64,000 nucleotides of DNA, from NCBI GenBank assembly GCA_023412495.1, contig JAEYNP010000101.1, positions 1 to 64,000 on the forward strand, written 5' to 3'. This DNA comes from Pseudomonadota bacterium (lineage in GTDB: Bacteria; Desulfobacterota; Desulfobulbia; Desulfobulbales; Desulfocapsaceae). Below, in pieces: positions 16,838-25,942 of the stretch (the stretch's first letter is position 1; every line of letters starts with the position of its first letter). The translations under genes were made by a program, and so were the position numbers. The notes below the pieces were generated by a model. It saw only the letters and a program-made list of their open reading frames with translations, did no database searches and was not told the DNA's origin.

Positions 16838-16869
16838 GGCAGAATCAGAAATGGTTCTGCCTGCCTTTT
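16838..16869 (+). terminator. Probable terminator after the PEP-CTERM gene
   Basis: GGCAGAA (16838-16844) pairs with TTCTGCC (16855-16861), loop of 10. The following sequence TGCCTTTT is only moderately T-rich. Confidence 0.5.
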
Positions 16870-17476
16870 GAGCCGCCACATCGCTGTCAGAACCTGTATT
16901 TCGAACTTACTCTTGCAGCCGGAGTGGCATGGACCATGGTAAATCTGCTCCTGATGCTCTCGACCGCATATCCAAATTAAAAACGCCTGGAGCCGGCTGG
17001 CCGCCTCCTTGAGCCAGCTAATCATGAGGTGGTTCCAGCTCATTGACCACCGATCCTCAATTTGAGTTTTTCTGCACCCTCTCTCCACCACCTAGAATTT
17101 CACGCCGTTACCTCCATTTGTTCGTTCGCCTAGTCTCGCGCCCGACAATGCCCAGCCGTCAACTGCATCTTACTTTAAAAACTGTCCTGCTCTTTTTCCT
17201 GCTCAATTGTGCCAGTCTCAGGGTTGGAGTTCTCTGAAGATTTCTGGATTTCCATCAAGAAAATCTAGAATTCGAGAAAATGGAGAACGCAATATCCCCA
17301 CCAGTAACCCTGCCCGAATCCCCTGCTCTATACTCTTCTGCTGCAAAATCATAGCGTTCAGTTTTTTTTGCTGATTAGCTTTATATGCAAGATCGATAGC
17401 GGTGATTGCAGCTAATTGTTTGATATCATATTACATAGTGTAATTGACCGTTGTTTTGTTGAAATTTTTATGACGG
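16870..17476. other. Intergenic region without a recognisable gene
   Basis: About 600 bp between two PEP-CTERM genes. A leftward frame of about 100 codons (16792-17091) overlaps the end of the preceding PEP-CTERM gene and has no family resemblance, so it is not called. The region could be a decayed gene but nothing identifies it. Confidence 0.45.
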
Positions 17477-17492
17477 TGGAACAATAGTTGCA
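17477..17492 (+). promoter_or_regulatory. Sigma-54 promoter of the PEP-CTERM gene at 17575
   Basis: TGGAACAATAGTTGCA has GG and GC exactly 10 bases apart and a TTGCA -12 box. The start point would be near 17503, giving a leader of about 70 bases. Confidence 0.87.
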
Positions 17493-17574
17493 GATTATTT
17501 AATGATTTTTTGGATTAAACAGGTCGAAGGACTTTGTTCTTTTCCTAAACTAAAAATATAGGGAGGAAAAAACC

Positions 17575-18270
17575 GTGAAAAAGGTGATTGTGAGAAGTGC
17601 GTTGGTGGCTGTGGTTGGGCTTGGGTTAAGCGTTTCAAATGCATTTGCAACGCCGTCTAACCTTTATGACATTTTAGGAATTTCTGGTACTGAGGTATAT
17701 ACAGATACCGGTGCTGAGTCTGTCACTCTGACCGATACAGATGGGAGTGACGATAGCGCAACCGCATTTTTGTTTCTTGAGGCAGCAGGATTTGCCTCTA
17801 CCAATACATTCGGTATTTATAATCTCTCAAATCCCGGTAACTTCTTGGAAGTATTCAAGGGATCGGACTCACCTCTTACAAGCGCCACACTTGTTTTTGA
17901 TGTTAACACAAATGAAGTTTGGAAAAGCACAGATGCTGGGACAAAGGTAGATTTGGGATCGCTTAGCTTTGGCTTTTATTTGACGACTCAAGAACTTGGA
18001 GGCAAGACATATTATACCCAAACTGGTCTGAATACTGATGGTATTGATCACGCAATGATATTTGATACTTCTGATAAGAAAGTAGGAGGTTTGTTGGGGA
18101 GCAACGTGGTAATTGCATTTGAAGACAAATATGGTGGTGACGATATGGATTACAATGACCTGGTAATTGGGATGACAGATGTTAAGCCCGTCCCTGAACC
18201 TGCAACAATGATGCTCTTTGGGGTAGGTCTTGCCGGGCTTGCCGGAGTTCGTAGAAGAGCGAAAAAATAA
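17575..18270 (+). CDS. PEP-CTERM protein with DUF4114-like domain
   Basis: The protein has 231 residues and starts with GTG at 17575, seven bases after GGGAGGA. Signal peptide covers about residues 1-25 (ending NAFA). The body ends in a DUF4114-type motif: IAFEDKYGGDDMDYNDLVIG, an acidic loop likely to bind calcium. The tail VPEPATMMLFGVGLAGLAG plus RRRAKK is the exosortase signal. It has its own sigma-54 promoter and a strong terminator. DUF4114 proteins are secreted and common among exosortase substrates; a structural or matrix role is inferred. The strong ribosome site and terminator suggest high expression. Confidence 0.9.
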   Translation: MKKVIVRSALVAVVGLGLSVSNAFATPSNLYDILGISGTEVYTDTGAESVTLTDTDGSDDSATAFLFLEAAGFASTNTFGIYNLSNPGNFLEVFKGSDSPLTSATLVFDVNTNEVWKSTDAGTKVDLGSLSFGFYLTTQELGGKTYYTQTGLNTDGIDHAMIFDTSDKKVGGLLGSNVVIAFEDKYGGDDMDYNDLVIGMTDVKPVPEPATMMLFGVGLAGLAGVRRRAKK

Positions 18271-18303
18271 AAGTTCCGCACGCATTTTTTTGATGAATGC
18301 CTG

Positions 18304-18336
18304 GCCTGCTGATGTTTCCGCATTAGCAGGCTTTTT
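18304..18336 (+). terminator. Intrinsic terminator after the DUF4114 PEP-CTERM gene
   Basis: GCCTGCT (18304-18310) pairs perfectly with AGCAGGC (18325-18331) and is followed by five T. The loop is 14 bases and contains a partial inner pairing. Confidence 0.85.
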
Positions 18337-18578
18337 CGTTATTGAAACTTTCGCTCTTCCTTCTTGGCCTGATTTTGGAGCTGAGGTGCGAATTGAAAGA
18401 AATTAAGAAATTGATTTCGCTTAATCGAAACACCGGATTCTCCATTTACAATCGAGGATATACTTGTAATTTTTTTATGGCTGAAGACTTTTATTTGGAT
18501 AAAATCATCGCACTCAGTTACTTTGCCTAATATATATTCTGCAGCTTATCCCAGCTAATACTTGTATACGGAATCGTC

Positions 18579-20858
18579 ATGATCATAAGCAAAAAACTGG
18601 CAGGTCTTCTTTGTGTTAATCTGGCTCTTATGCTTGTAGTCTCGTGCTCTTCACCGGAAAAGGAAAAGCAGGTGTTCTACGAAAAGGCATTGGAATCGAT
18701 CAAGCAGGAGAAGCTCGAAGCGGCCATCCTGGAGCTGCGAAGCGCTATTCAACTCGATGCCAAATTTGCGGATGCGCGTTATCAACTCGGTCTCCTCTAT
18801 ATCAAGAAAGGTGATGCGAAAAAAGCCTTCGGCGAACTGATAAGAGCAGCGGATCTTGATCCTGATAATCTCGATGCCAATCTCAAGGTTGCCCATATTT
18901 ACCTGTTATCGAGAAAGAAAGACGAGTGCCGACAATATTTGGGAAGGATATTCGAAAAAGATCCCACCTATATTGATGGGCTTACCCTGTTGGCAAATCT
19001 CGAGCTTATCGAAGGGAATTACGATAAGGCACTGGAGGTGCTTGCCCGTATAGGGGAAGGCGTGGAAACCTCCAGCGGGTTACTCAATACCAAAGGTCGT
19101 ATCTATGCCGCCCAGAAGCAGTTGGACAAAGCCGAGACGGAATTTCGTAAGGCAATAGTAATAGATGGCACCAATTTCACCAACTATGAGACACTTCTCT
19201 TCCTTCTGGAAGAAAAAAAGGATCTTGAAAACAGCAAATTGCTCCTGGAGGAAATTTTAGAGAAATTTCCCGACAATGAAAAAGTACACTTACTGCTTGC
19301 GGGTTTTTATAAAAGCACGGGAAAGCCGGACAAGATCGAGGAGGAACTTCTCAAGGTGGTCGGCTTGGCCCCGAAGAATCCGCGCTTTCGCTTGCAGCTC
19401 GCCGAATTCTACCAGCAGAGCGGCAAGCCGGACAAAGCTGTAGAAACGCTCGTGACGGCGCTTACGGAAATTCCTGACAATCCAGATATCGCTGCAGCCC
19501 TGGCCACGCAATACTTTGAACAAAAGGACTTCGCACAGGCACGCGCCACGCTCGATGACCTTGTCGCCGGCCACCCGGGGCATGGCGGTGCAAAACTTCT
19601 TGAAGCCCGTTTTGCACTGAAAGATGGAAAAACTCGGGATGCTTTTGAAATTACGCAAAAACTCACCCATGATTTTCCGGCCTGGCCGGCACCCTATTAT
19701 TACCTCGGCCTTGCCCATTACAGTCTCGGTGAGATAGACCTCGCCCAAAAGGCAGTGACAGAGGCGGTTCAAAAGGACAAAGGCAACGATCAATACCATA
19801 CGCTTTTGGCTCAGATCTACCAGGTACAAAACGCCTTTGAAGATGCAAAGAATGAGGCTGCCGCTGCCTTGCGCCTCAATCCTAGAAATTTCCGCTCAGC
19901 TATTATCTTGAGTCAAGCCTTGATTGGCACAAAACAATTCAAAGAGGCGGTGGCAATTCTTGCCGATATGAGAGCTCATATCCCGAAAAACGCGGAGATC
20001 CTTGGCAACCTCAGTTTGGCGTACATTGGTCAGGGTGAAAAGGACAAAGGAGAAAAGATGTTGAACGAACTCCTCGCTCTCGACCCGGGAAACCCTCAAG
20101 CGGTGGCGCTCTACATCGATCTGAAATACATCAAAAAACTCCCAGAAGCAGAAACGTTTGTACGGCATCAGATCGAAAAAGCACCTACAGATTCCAGGTT
20201 ATATATAATGCTTGGCAAACTCCTCCAATCGCAGGGCAAGGATCAAGCTGCCCTCGCCGCCTACGAAAAAGCCACCGAACTTAACCCGGGCGAACCCTTA
20301 CCCTATTTTGCCGCAGCAAAGCTCCTGTCAAAATCTGGCAAAAGGGAAGAGGCCCTCGAAAAGTACCAGGCAATGCTGGCGAAGCACCCTAAATCCTTGC
20401 CAGGACTTATGGGTGTTGCATCCCTGTATCATGCCGAAGGCGAGCTTGACAAGGCAGTTATAGAATATCGCAAGATTCTGGAGATAGACGGAAATTACGG
20501 GCCAGCTGCAAACAATCTCGCGTGGCTGCTTGCCTCCGATCCCAACGGGGACCGCGGAGAAGCTTTGAGATTAGCAATGATAGCAAAGCAGGGTGCACCG
20601 AACGATCCGCAAATTGCCGACACCCTTGGCTGGGTACACTATCAAAGAAATTCCTATGCACTGGCCACTTCTCAATTTGAGCAGGCTTTGCAAAGCCAGC
20701 CGGACAATCCTACCTGGGCCTACCATCTGGCACTGGCCCTCAACGGCAAAAACGAAAAGGAAGCTGCGATTGAAACTCTGAAAAAAATTCTCGGCAAGGG
20801 TAATGAGTTTCCCGAAAAGCAAGAGGCGGAACGTTTGTTGGCCGAATTGACTCAATAA
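18579..20858 (+). CDS. prsT: PrsT-like TPR-repeat lipoprotein (copy 2)
   Basis: This 759-residue protein is a collinear paralog of the product of 13186-15474 over its full length. Its signal peptide ends in a lipobox (LVVSCS, cysteine near residue 23). About 20 TPR repeats follow, beginning with AILELRSAIQLDAKFADARY, almost identical to the matching part of copy 1. The C-terminal NNLAWLLASDPNGD and DTLGWVHYQRNS are the PrsT signature. Copy 2 runs in the direction of the exosortase genes, so it is probably the resident copy and the other a duplicate; that order is inference. Dispersed repeat copy C begins 22 bp after its stop. Confidence 0.86.
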   Translation: MIISKKLAGLLCVNLALMLVVSCSSPEKEKQVFYEKALESIKQEKLEAAILELRSAIQLDAKFADARYQLGLLYIKKGDAKKAFGELIRAADLDPDNLDANLKVAHIYLLSRKKDECRQYLGRIFEKDPTYIDGLTLLANLELIEGNYDKALEVLARIGEGVETSSGLLNTKGRIYAAQKQLDKAETEFRKAIVIDGTNFTNYETLLFLLEEKKDLENSKLLLEEILEKFPDNEKVHLLLAGFYKSTGKPDKIEEELLKVVGLAPKNPRFRLQLAEFYQQSGKPDKAVETLVTALTEIPDNPDIAAALATQYFEQKDFAQARATLDDLVAGHPGHGGAKLLEARFALKDGKTRDAFEITQKLTHDFPAWPAPYYYLGLAHYSLGEIDLAQKAVTEAVQKDKGNDQYHTLLAQIYQVQNAFEDAKNEAAAALRLNPRNFRSAIILSQALIGTKQFKEAVAILADMRAHIPKNAEILGNLSLAYIGQGEKDKGEKMLNELLALDPGNPQAVALYIDLKYIKKLPEAETFVRHQIEKAPTDSRLYIMLGKLLQSQGKDQAALAAYEKATELNPGEPLPYFAAAKLLSKSGKREEALEKYQAMLAKHPKSLPGLMGVASLYHAEGELDKAVIEYRKILEIDGNYGPAANNLAWLLASDPNGDRGEALRLAMIAKQGAPNDPQIADTLGWVHYQRNSYALATSQFEQALQSQPDNPTWAYHLALALNGKNEKEAAIETLKKILGKGNEFPEKQEAERLLAELTQ

Positions 20859-20880
20859 ATATGTTAACCGTTTCGTCTAA

Positions 20881-21022
20881 ATTAGTACCCTGGAAATTCA
20901 CTTTCGTGTTTTTTGAAATGAATTTCTAAGGTACTTATACCACTCAAGGGGGCACTGAAATGAGTCCCCTCTGCTGTATGAGGGGATCACAACCCTTGGG
21001 TTGCGGGCGTCAGCCCGCATTA
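20881..21022 (+). repeat. Dispersed repeat, copy C (full length)
   Basis: ATTAGTACCCTGG opens the element, then a hairpin (GAAATTCA facing TGAATTTC), GGTACTTATACC, CAAGGGGGCACTGAAATGAG, the CCCCTCTGCTGTATGAGGGG hairpin, and the GGGTTGCGGGCGTCAGCCCG end. Same orientation as copy B. It may also act as the terminator of the TPR gene. Confidence 0.88.
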
Positions 21023-21379
21023 CATGCTGAATGTGGAACAACCGCCTGAATCTGTCGTAGCTTCCCGCGAAACCACATTTTTAAAACTTCAAAAACAAAG
21101 ATCTAACTCATCTTTACTGATTTGCTGATTTGTGTAACCGTTCAAACGGTCGGCAGGGGCGAATCTTGTATTCCTAAAAAGAGCCTGCTTCGGGCAATGG
21201 CGAGGCCATCATTTCAGTGGAGACCTATTCAGTCGTAGACTGATGTGCGATTATCCTCAAGACATCCGCCAGTCAGATAGTGACAAAGTAGTCCAAGTAT
21301 GTTAAACAAAAAGACTTGAATCAAGAGTCTTTAATGTGGAATTTTATTAGTAATTCAAGATCTCTCAGGGTGATGTGAT
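21023..21379. other. Intergenic region upstream of the beta-barrel gene
   Basis: About 350 bp with no supported gene. It contains a fragment AGGGGCGAATCTTGTATTC (21155-21173) of a second repeat family. A related copy is at 53400-53426 in opposite orientation. Confidence 0.5.
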
Positions 21380-22927
21380 ATGTCATCGGGTTGTACCGGC
21401 AGAGATATTCCGGGCGGGGCGATACTCTCTATGGTAAGTGGAATAGTCTTCGTTGTATGTCTCTTGGTCGTAGCACCCTTGGATAGTCTTGCACGGGAAA
21501 ATACGCTGACTGTCGGTCTGTCGACAGCATTTGATTACGATCATCCAAAATACGACTCTGTAGACGCCGGGACAGCCGGGACAGAGGGGGAGGAAGAAAA
21601 TGAAAATGTGGACACCGGAGAGGATGATGCCGCATTCCTTGTCTTCAAGCCCTTTGCGCGGATCCTTTCGAAAAGCAGTGACGGACAGCTGGAGTTCCGC
21701 ACCGCGCCGGGAATCAAGTACGACCTGATCGATTCAGAACCTGACTGGGATCTCGAAGCATTTCTCGCCGCCGCCCAGTCGATCAACAGGTGGTGGAAGA
21801 TGTCCGCCTCAGACACATTGCTGCGAAGCGACCGGCATTTCATCAGAGCTGGAGCCGTGCCATCGGAACCCGAGGTATCCGGGCCTGACGTTTCAGAACA
21901 AGTTGATACAGCGAACGGCGAACAACCGGAGCTTTCTGCGGACAGAGGGCGAAGCCGTTACTGGCTCAATGATTTCAAGCTGGTCTCCGAGCATCCCTAC
22001 GGGAAGGACAGTCAGTTGCAGGCCGGCTTTACCTACCGTGTATTGAGAAACGATGAATCGGAGGTGCTCAGCTATGAGGATTACGACCGCTACGAAATGA
22101 GCGTGAAGAACGGGCATCGTTTTACGTCAGCCTGGAAGACCGGAGCCGAAGCGATCTTTGTCCGTGGAACCTTCGATGACGTCTCTGCCGACTCCCGGGC
22201 CGGGGAGGATTCAGCAACACTCACCGGCGAGGATGAATTGTCGGAAGACTTGTGGGAGTACCGGGCAACGGCCGCAATTGAAAACAACTCTTTCCGCCAC
22301 CATACCCCGGCAATTGAATACTCCTATATCGGGGCGAGGTACGATGCGACAGAACAGGAAGACAGCGACATTCATGAAATGCAATTTTCCTGGCGATATG
22401 AGTACTCGAGGCATCTGGCTGCCAAGCTCGGAGCCGGACCGTCCTATGAAAAGACCGAGGGGCAAGACGCCAACTGGGGCGGGAACGGCATTGCGCAATT
22501 CGACTACCTCTTTCGCAACGGAACTGCCTCCCTGGCCTTTGAAAAAGGCTTTGATGTCGATAACTTTTCCGGGGCCAATGAACGCGGGACCGTGGACTTC
22601 TGGACCATTCGCTTCGGCGTAAGCTATCTCCCGCTGGACAGCTTGTCGTGCAGCGTCAATCTGGCCTACAGGCAAGAGGAACGGACGGAACCCTCCGAAG
22701 CAGTCAATCCTCGTGAGGATCTTGACAACACGGATGATGGTCCCGTAGAGAGTGAGGAGGACCAATACTCCGCCGGCTTCGGTCTGCGTTATGCAATCTC
22801 GACGACCTCCAGCACCGGAATCAATTACACCTATATACGCGAAGACTCCGATGACGACGGTGAAGATTATCAGGATCATCGAGTAGTTGTGTCGTACTCA
22901 TGGCAAAATGAATGGCTGCGCTGGTAA
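21380..22927 (+). CDS. Outer-membrane beta-barrel protein of the EPS/exosortase locus
   Basis: The 515-residue protein has a hydrophobic N-terminal segment (about residues 17-37) as a signal peptide. The rest is acidic and alternates polar and hydrophobic residues in many predicted beta strands, for example FKLVSEHPYGKDSQLQAGFTY. It ends in an aromatic residue after strand-like VVSYSWQNEWLRW, the classic signature of outer-membrane barrels. Long acidic loops (EGEEENENVDTGEDD, EDSDDDGEDYQDH) may bind divalent cations. It lies 10 bp before the exosortase gene, as do barrel proteins in other PEP-CTERM loci. It could be the outer-membrane route for EPS or substrate release; this is inference. Confidence 0.78.
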   Translation: MSSGCTGRDIPGGAILSMVSGIVFVVCLLVVAPLDSLARENTLTVGLSTAFDYDHPKYDSVDAGTAGTEGEEENENVDTGEDDAAFLVFKPFARILSKSSDGQLEFRTAPGIKYDLIDSEPDWDLEAFLAAAQSINRWWKMSASDTLLRSDRHFIRAGAVPSEPEVSGPDVSEQVDTANGEQPELSADRGRSRYWLNDFKLVSEHPYGKDSQLQAGFTYRVLRNDESEVLSYEDYDRYEMSVKNGHRFTSAWKTGAEAIFVRGTFDDVSADSRAGEDSATLTGEDELSEDLWEYRATAAIENNSFRHHTPAIEYSYIGARYDATEQEDSDIHEMQFSWRYEYSRHLAAKLGAGPSYEKTEGQDANWGGNGIAQFDYLFRNGTASLAFEKGFDVDNFSGANERGTVDFWTIRFGVSYLPLDSLSCSVNLAYRQEERTEPSEAVNPREDLDNTDDGPVESEEDQYSAGFGLRYAISTTSSTGINYTYIREDSDDDGEDYQDHRVVVSYSWQNEWLRW

Positions 22928-22937
22928 AGAGAACATC

Positions 22938-23774
22938 ATGCAACGCATACAACCCTACATATTGCCCGGCCTGCTCATTATTGTTGCCGCAGTGGCCTAC
23001 TACCCCGCGCTCAATCTTTTCGCGAAAAAATGGTCCGCGTCTGAAGATTATTACCACGCCTTCCTCGTGGCTCCCGCCATTGGCTATATAATCTGGGAGA
23101 AGCGCCGCTGCCTGTATGAGGGACGGTCCGCACCGGTGACCGGTCTTCTGCTCGTCGTGCTCTCGATCCTGTCGTATCTGGTCTCGCTCAGGCTGCAGAT
23201 TCCGACGATGATATTTCTCGCAACCGGCATGACCCTGATGAGCGTATTCGTCTTTCTCGCCGGTTTTCGGATACTGAGAGAGCTGGTTATCCCTCTTCTG
23301 CTCTTCATCTTGATCATTCCTGTTCCGGGTCAGTTGCTTTCTTCCGCTACCGCCGCTCTGCAGCTGAAGATCTCCGAGATAAGCGAGATGCTCATCCGGT
23401 TGTTTTCCATACCGATGTACAGGGAAGGCAATGTCCTCCACTTCGAGCAGCTGGCGCTCCAGGTCATCGATGCCTGCAGTGGCGTCCGCTCGCTGATTTC
23501 GATGACGACCCTGAGTGTTCTCCTCGGGTATTTCACGCTCACCAGGCTGAGGTCGGCATTGATTCTTTTTCTGTTCAGCATTCCCGTGGCAGTTCTCATC
23601 AACATCGTCAGAGTTGTGGCGCTGGCGCTGGTGTTTCATTATTTCGGACTCAACCTCGCCGAAGGACAATTGCATACGATCACCGGCCTCGTTCTATTCG
23701 CCTTCGGCTTGTCTCTGCTATTTGCCGCGCAAAGGATTCTGGAATTGTGGGAAAGACAAGGGAAAAAGGCCTGA
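22938..23774 (+). CDS. xrt: Exosortase
   Basis: This is a 278-residue polytopic membrane protein with about eight helices. The catalytic triad of exosortases is visible: cysteine in VIDACSGVRSL, arginine in AVLINIVRVV, and histidine in GQLHTITGLVLF. The family cleaves PEP-CTERM proteins between the PEP motif and the hydrophobic segment and may transfer them to another molecule. Substrates in this window are the five PEP-CTERM genes. The start ATG 22938 is chosen because the longer frame overlaps the barrel gene. Its subtype (XrtA or other) cannot be set by eye, although the neighbours match XrtA-type loci. EpsI is encoded separately and overlaps the 3' end. Confidence 0.93.
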   Translation: MQRIQPYILPGLLIIVAAVAYYPALNLFAKKWSASEDYYHAFLVAPAIGYIIWEKRRCLYEGRSAPVTGLLLVVLSILSYLVSLRLQIPTMIFLATGMTLMSVFVFLAGFRILRELVIPLLLFILIIPVPGQLLSSATAALQLKISEISEMLIRLFSIPMYREGNVLHFEQLALQVIDACSGVRSLISMTTLSVLLGYFTLTRLRSALILFLFSIPVAVLINIVRVVALALVFHYFGLNLAEGQLHTITGLVLFAFGLSLLFAAQRILELWERQGKKA

Positions 23775-24391
23775 TACTGCTGATAGTGCTGTTTCTTCTG
23801 ACGGCCATATCCGTCTACCTGCGCTCGGAGCAAGTAGAGGCACAGAAAACGGCACGACTCGAGGAACACCTCGTGACTGTCCCCGGGTACAGTCACGCTG
23901 CCACTTTGCCATTGGACCAGGGCACCGTCTCCTTTCTCGATCTTGATGATTACATCTGGACGGAATATGAAAAAGGCGGCCGAAGAGTGTCGCTTTATGT
24001 GGGTTACTATTTCTCCTCGGACAAGATTTCCGCGGCGCATTCGCCCCTTGTATGTTTTCCGGGCCAGGGCTGGACGCTTACCGTCCCAACCGTACAACTC
24101 CTGCAGGTCGGCAACCACTCGGTCAAATACGATGAGATGGTAGCCAGTCTGGACCAGCGACGGGAGCTGGTGTTGTATTGGTATCAGGCATACGATAAGA
24201 CGGAAAACACAATTTATAAAAACAAGATCAACACTCTCTTCAACCAGATTACCGGAGAAAAGCAGGAACACGCTTTCGTGAGAGTATCGATCCCCATCGG
24301 CGAATCCGGAATCGAAGAGGCTCGAACTGCGGGGCGGGATTTCGTCGCCGCGTTTTACCCGGCCTTCCTCTCTTATATAACGAGCCTGTAG
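23747..24391 (+). CDS. epsI: EpsI family protein (exosortase-associated)
   Basis: The product is 214 residues. It starts with GTG at 23747, inside the exosortase gene (28-bp overlap), with an AAGGA site about 9 bases upstream. One N-terminal transmembrane helix (residues about 8-25) anchors a periplasmic domain. The family motif is SPLVCFPGQGW, preceded by AAH. EpsI proteins are found beside or fused to exosortases and are needed for EPS formation in the archetypal locus; their chemistry is unknown. The overlap suggests equal production with exosortase. Confidence 0.9.
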   Translation: MGKTREKGLILLIVLFLLTAISVYLRSEQVEAQKTARLEEHLVTVPGYSHAATLPLDQGTVSFLDLDDYIWTEYEKGGRRVSLYVGYYFSSDKISAAHSPLVCFPGQGWTLTVPTVQLLQVGNHSVKYDEMVASLDQRRELVLYWYQAYDKTENTIYKNKINTLFNQITGEKQEHAFVRVSIPIGESGIEEARTAGRDFVAAFYPAFLSYITSL

Positions 24392-24426
24392 GATCGGCTT
24401 CTATTTCAGTTATTAAACCTGGATCC

Positions 24427-25842
24427 ATGAACAAGGACACCATAAACGAACAGGAGAATATCCTCTTTTACATAGATTCCTTGTGCATAATCATTATCTT
24501 TTGCTTTTCTTTCTGGGCAAGAAACGTCTTGTTTCCTTCGGCGGCTATCCTGAATTTTCTTTCGCATCTGCTGATCCTGCCCCTTCTTTTTCTATTCCTG
24601 ACAGGTTTTCTCAACTATTTCGGTGGATATAAAAGCCCCGCCCAGACCAAGCTCTTTCAATATGCCTGGGCGATAGTCAAGGCTATCGTCCTCGCTGTCG
24701 GTGCGATGTTGGCGCTGCTGTTTTTCCTGAAGATTGAATACATCAGCAGGTTGATCATCATCTTCTTTGCGGTTGTTGTTTTCTTCGGCCTTCTGGCGGT
24801 TCGTATCGGATTCATCGCGTATTTCAAGCAGCAGGTGAGAAGCGGCAACAGGAGCTTACGGGTTCTGATAGTGGGCTCCAGGAGCCGTGCCATGGACCTG
24901 TACAATGCTCTGCAGGAACAGGTGGTGTGGGGTGTGACGGTGGTCGGCTTCGTCGATCCGGATCCTTCGCGGGTGGGCCTCGAGGTCATGGGGATTCCGG
25001 TTATCGGCACTGTCGACAACATCCATGAGTGCCTGAAAAACAACGTCATCGATGAGGTTATCATCGCCATCCCCCGCACACTGCTCCACGATGCCGAGCC
25101 CATCGCCATCGCTTGTGAGGTGGAGGGGATACGGCTGCGTTTCATGGCGGATGTCTTCAACATCAAGGCGGCCAGGATCAGCCTCTCCAGGATAAACGGA
25201 CTACCGCTTCTCAACATGGAACCGGTTGCCCATGAAACGCCCCAACTGCTGGCAAAACGAGTGTTCGATGTCGCCTGCACCCTGGTTGCCCTCCCTTTGC
25301 TGCTTCCTCTTTTTGCTCTTGTGGCTGTCGCCATAAAACTCGATTCGCCGGGGCCGGTCTTCTTCGTTCAGCAGCGGGTGGGCTTACGAAAATACATTTT
25401 CCCGATGTACAAATTCCGTTCTATGTATGTAGGAGCGGAACATCGCCTGAAGGAGATCGAGCATCTCAACGAAGCAACCGGCCCGATCTTCAAGATGAAA
25501 AACGACCCCCGGATTACTCGTGTCGGGGCTTTCATACGCAAAACCAGTATCGATGAACTTCCGCAGCTTTTCAATGTCCTCCGCGGCGAGATGAGCCTGG
25601 TGGGACCCAGGCCGATGTCGCTCCGCGACGTCGAGCTGTTCGACAGGGGGATCCAGCGCAAGCGTTTCAGCGTAAAACCGGGATTGACGTGCATCTGGCA
25701 GATTTCCGGAAGAAGCGATCTGCCCTTTGATAAATGGCTGGAGCTTGATCTTCAGTATATAGACAGATGGACTTTCTGGCTCGATATCATGATCATCTTC
25801 AAGACCATACCGGCCGTGGTGAAGTCACGGGGGGCGGCCTAA
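24427..25842 (+). CDS. Undecaprenyl-phosphate sugar-1-phosphate transferase (WbaP/WcaJ type)
   Basis: This 471-residue membrane enzyme starts polysaccharide repeat-unit synthesis by moving a sugar phosphate onto undecaprenyl phosphate. Four or five N-terminal helices (about residues 15-140) are followed by a CoA-binding-like fold (VLIVGSRSRAMDLYNAL). The C-terminal transferase domain has its own helix and motifs KRVFDVACTLVALPLLLPLF, FVQQRVG, MYKFRSM, KTSIDELPQLFNVLRGEMSL, VGPRP and KPGLTCIWQISGRSD. It fits the EpsB-like/exopolysaccharide polyprenyl glycosylphosphotransferase group. The specific sugar (glucose, galactose or other) cannot be told. Confidence 0.94.
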   Translation: MNKDTINEQENILFYIDSLCIIIIFCFSFWARNVLFPSAAILNFLSHLLILPLLFLFLTGFLNYFGGYKSPAQTKLFQYAWAIVKAIVLAVGAMLALLFFLKIEYISRLIIIFFAVVVFFGLLAVRIGFIAYFKQQVRSGNRSLRVLIVGSRSRAMDLYNALQEQVVWGVTVVGFVDPDPSRVGLEVMGIPVIGTVDNIHECLKNNVIDEVIIAIPRTLLHDAEPIAIACEVEGIRLRFMADVFNIKAARISLSRINGLPLLNMEPVAHETPQLLAKRVFDVACTLVALPLLLPLFALVAVAIKLDSPGPVFFVQQRVGLRKYIFPMYKFRSMYVGAEHRLKEIEHLNEATGPIFKMKNDPRITRVGAFIRKTSIDELPQLFNVLRGEMSLVGPRPMSLRDVELFDRGIQRKRFSVKPGLTCIWQISGRSDLPFDKWLELDLQYIDRWTFWLDIMIIFKTIPAVVKSRGAA

Positions 25843-25942
25843 AAAAGAAGAGAGCAGGTTGAAGGCTGGAAAAAGAGGATGTCAATTTGGCGTCGAGGGA
25901 GATGCTCGAATGCCGCACATAACACCGTATGGGAGGATTGCT

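Noticed and set aside
16792..17091. Leftward 99-codon frame between the PEP-CTERM genes
   Set aside because: It overlaps the end of the PEP-CTERM gene and has no recognisable domain; it might be a decayed gene, but evidence is lacking.
22211..22879. Leftward 222-codon frame opposite the beta-barrel gene
   Set aside because: Antisense to a protein with signal peptide and terminal aromatic strand; no family pattern.
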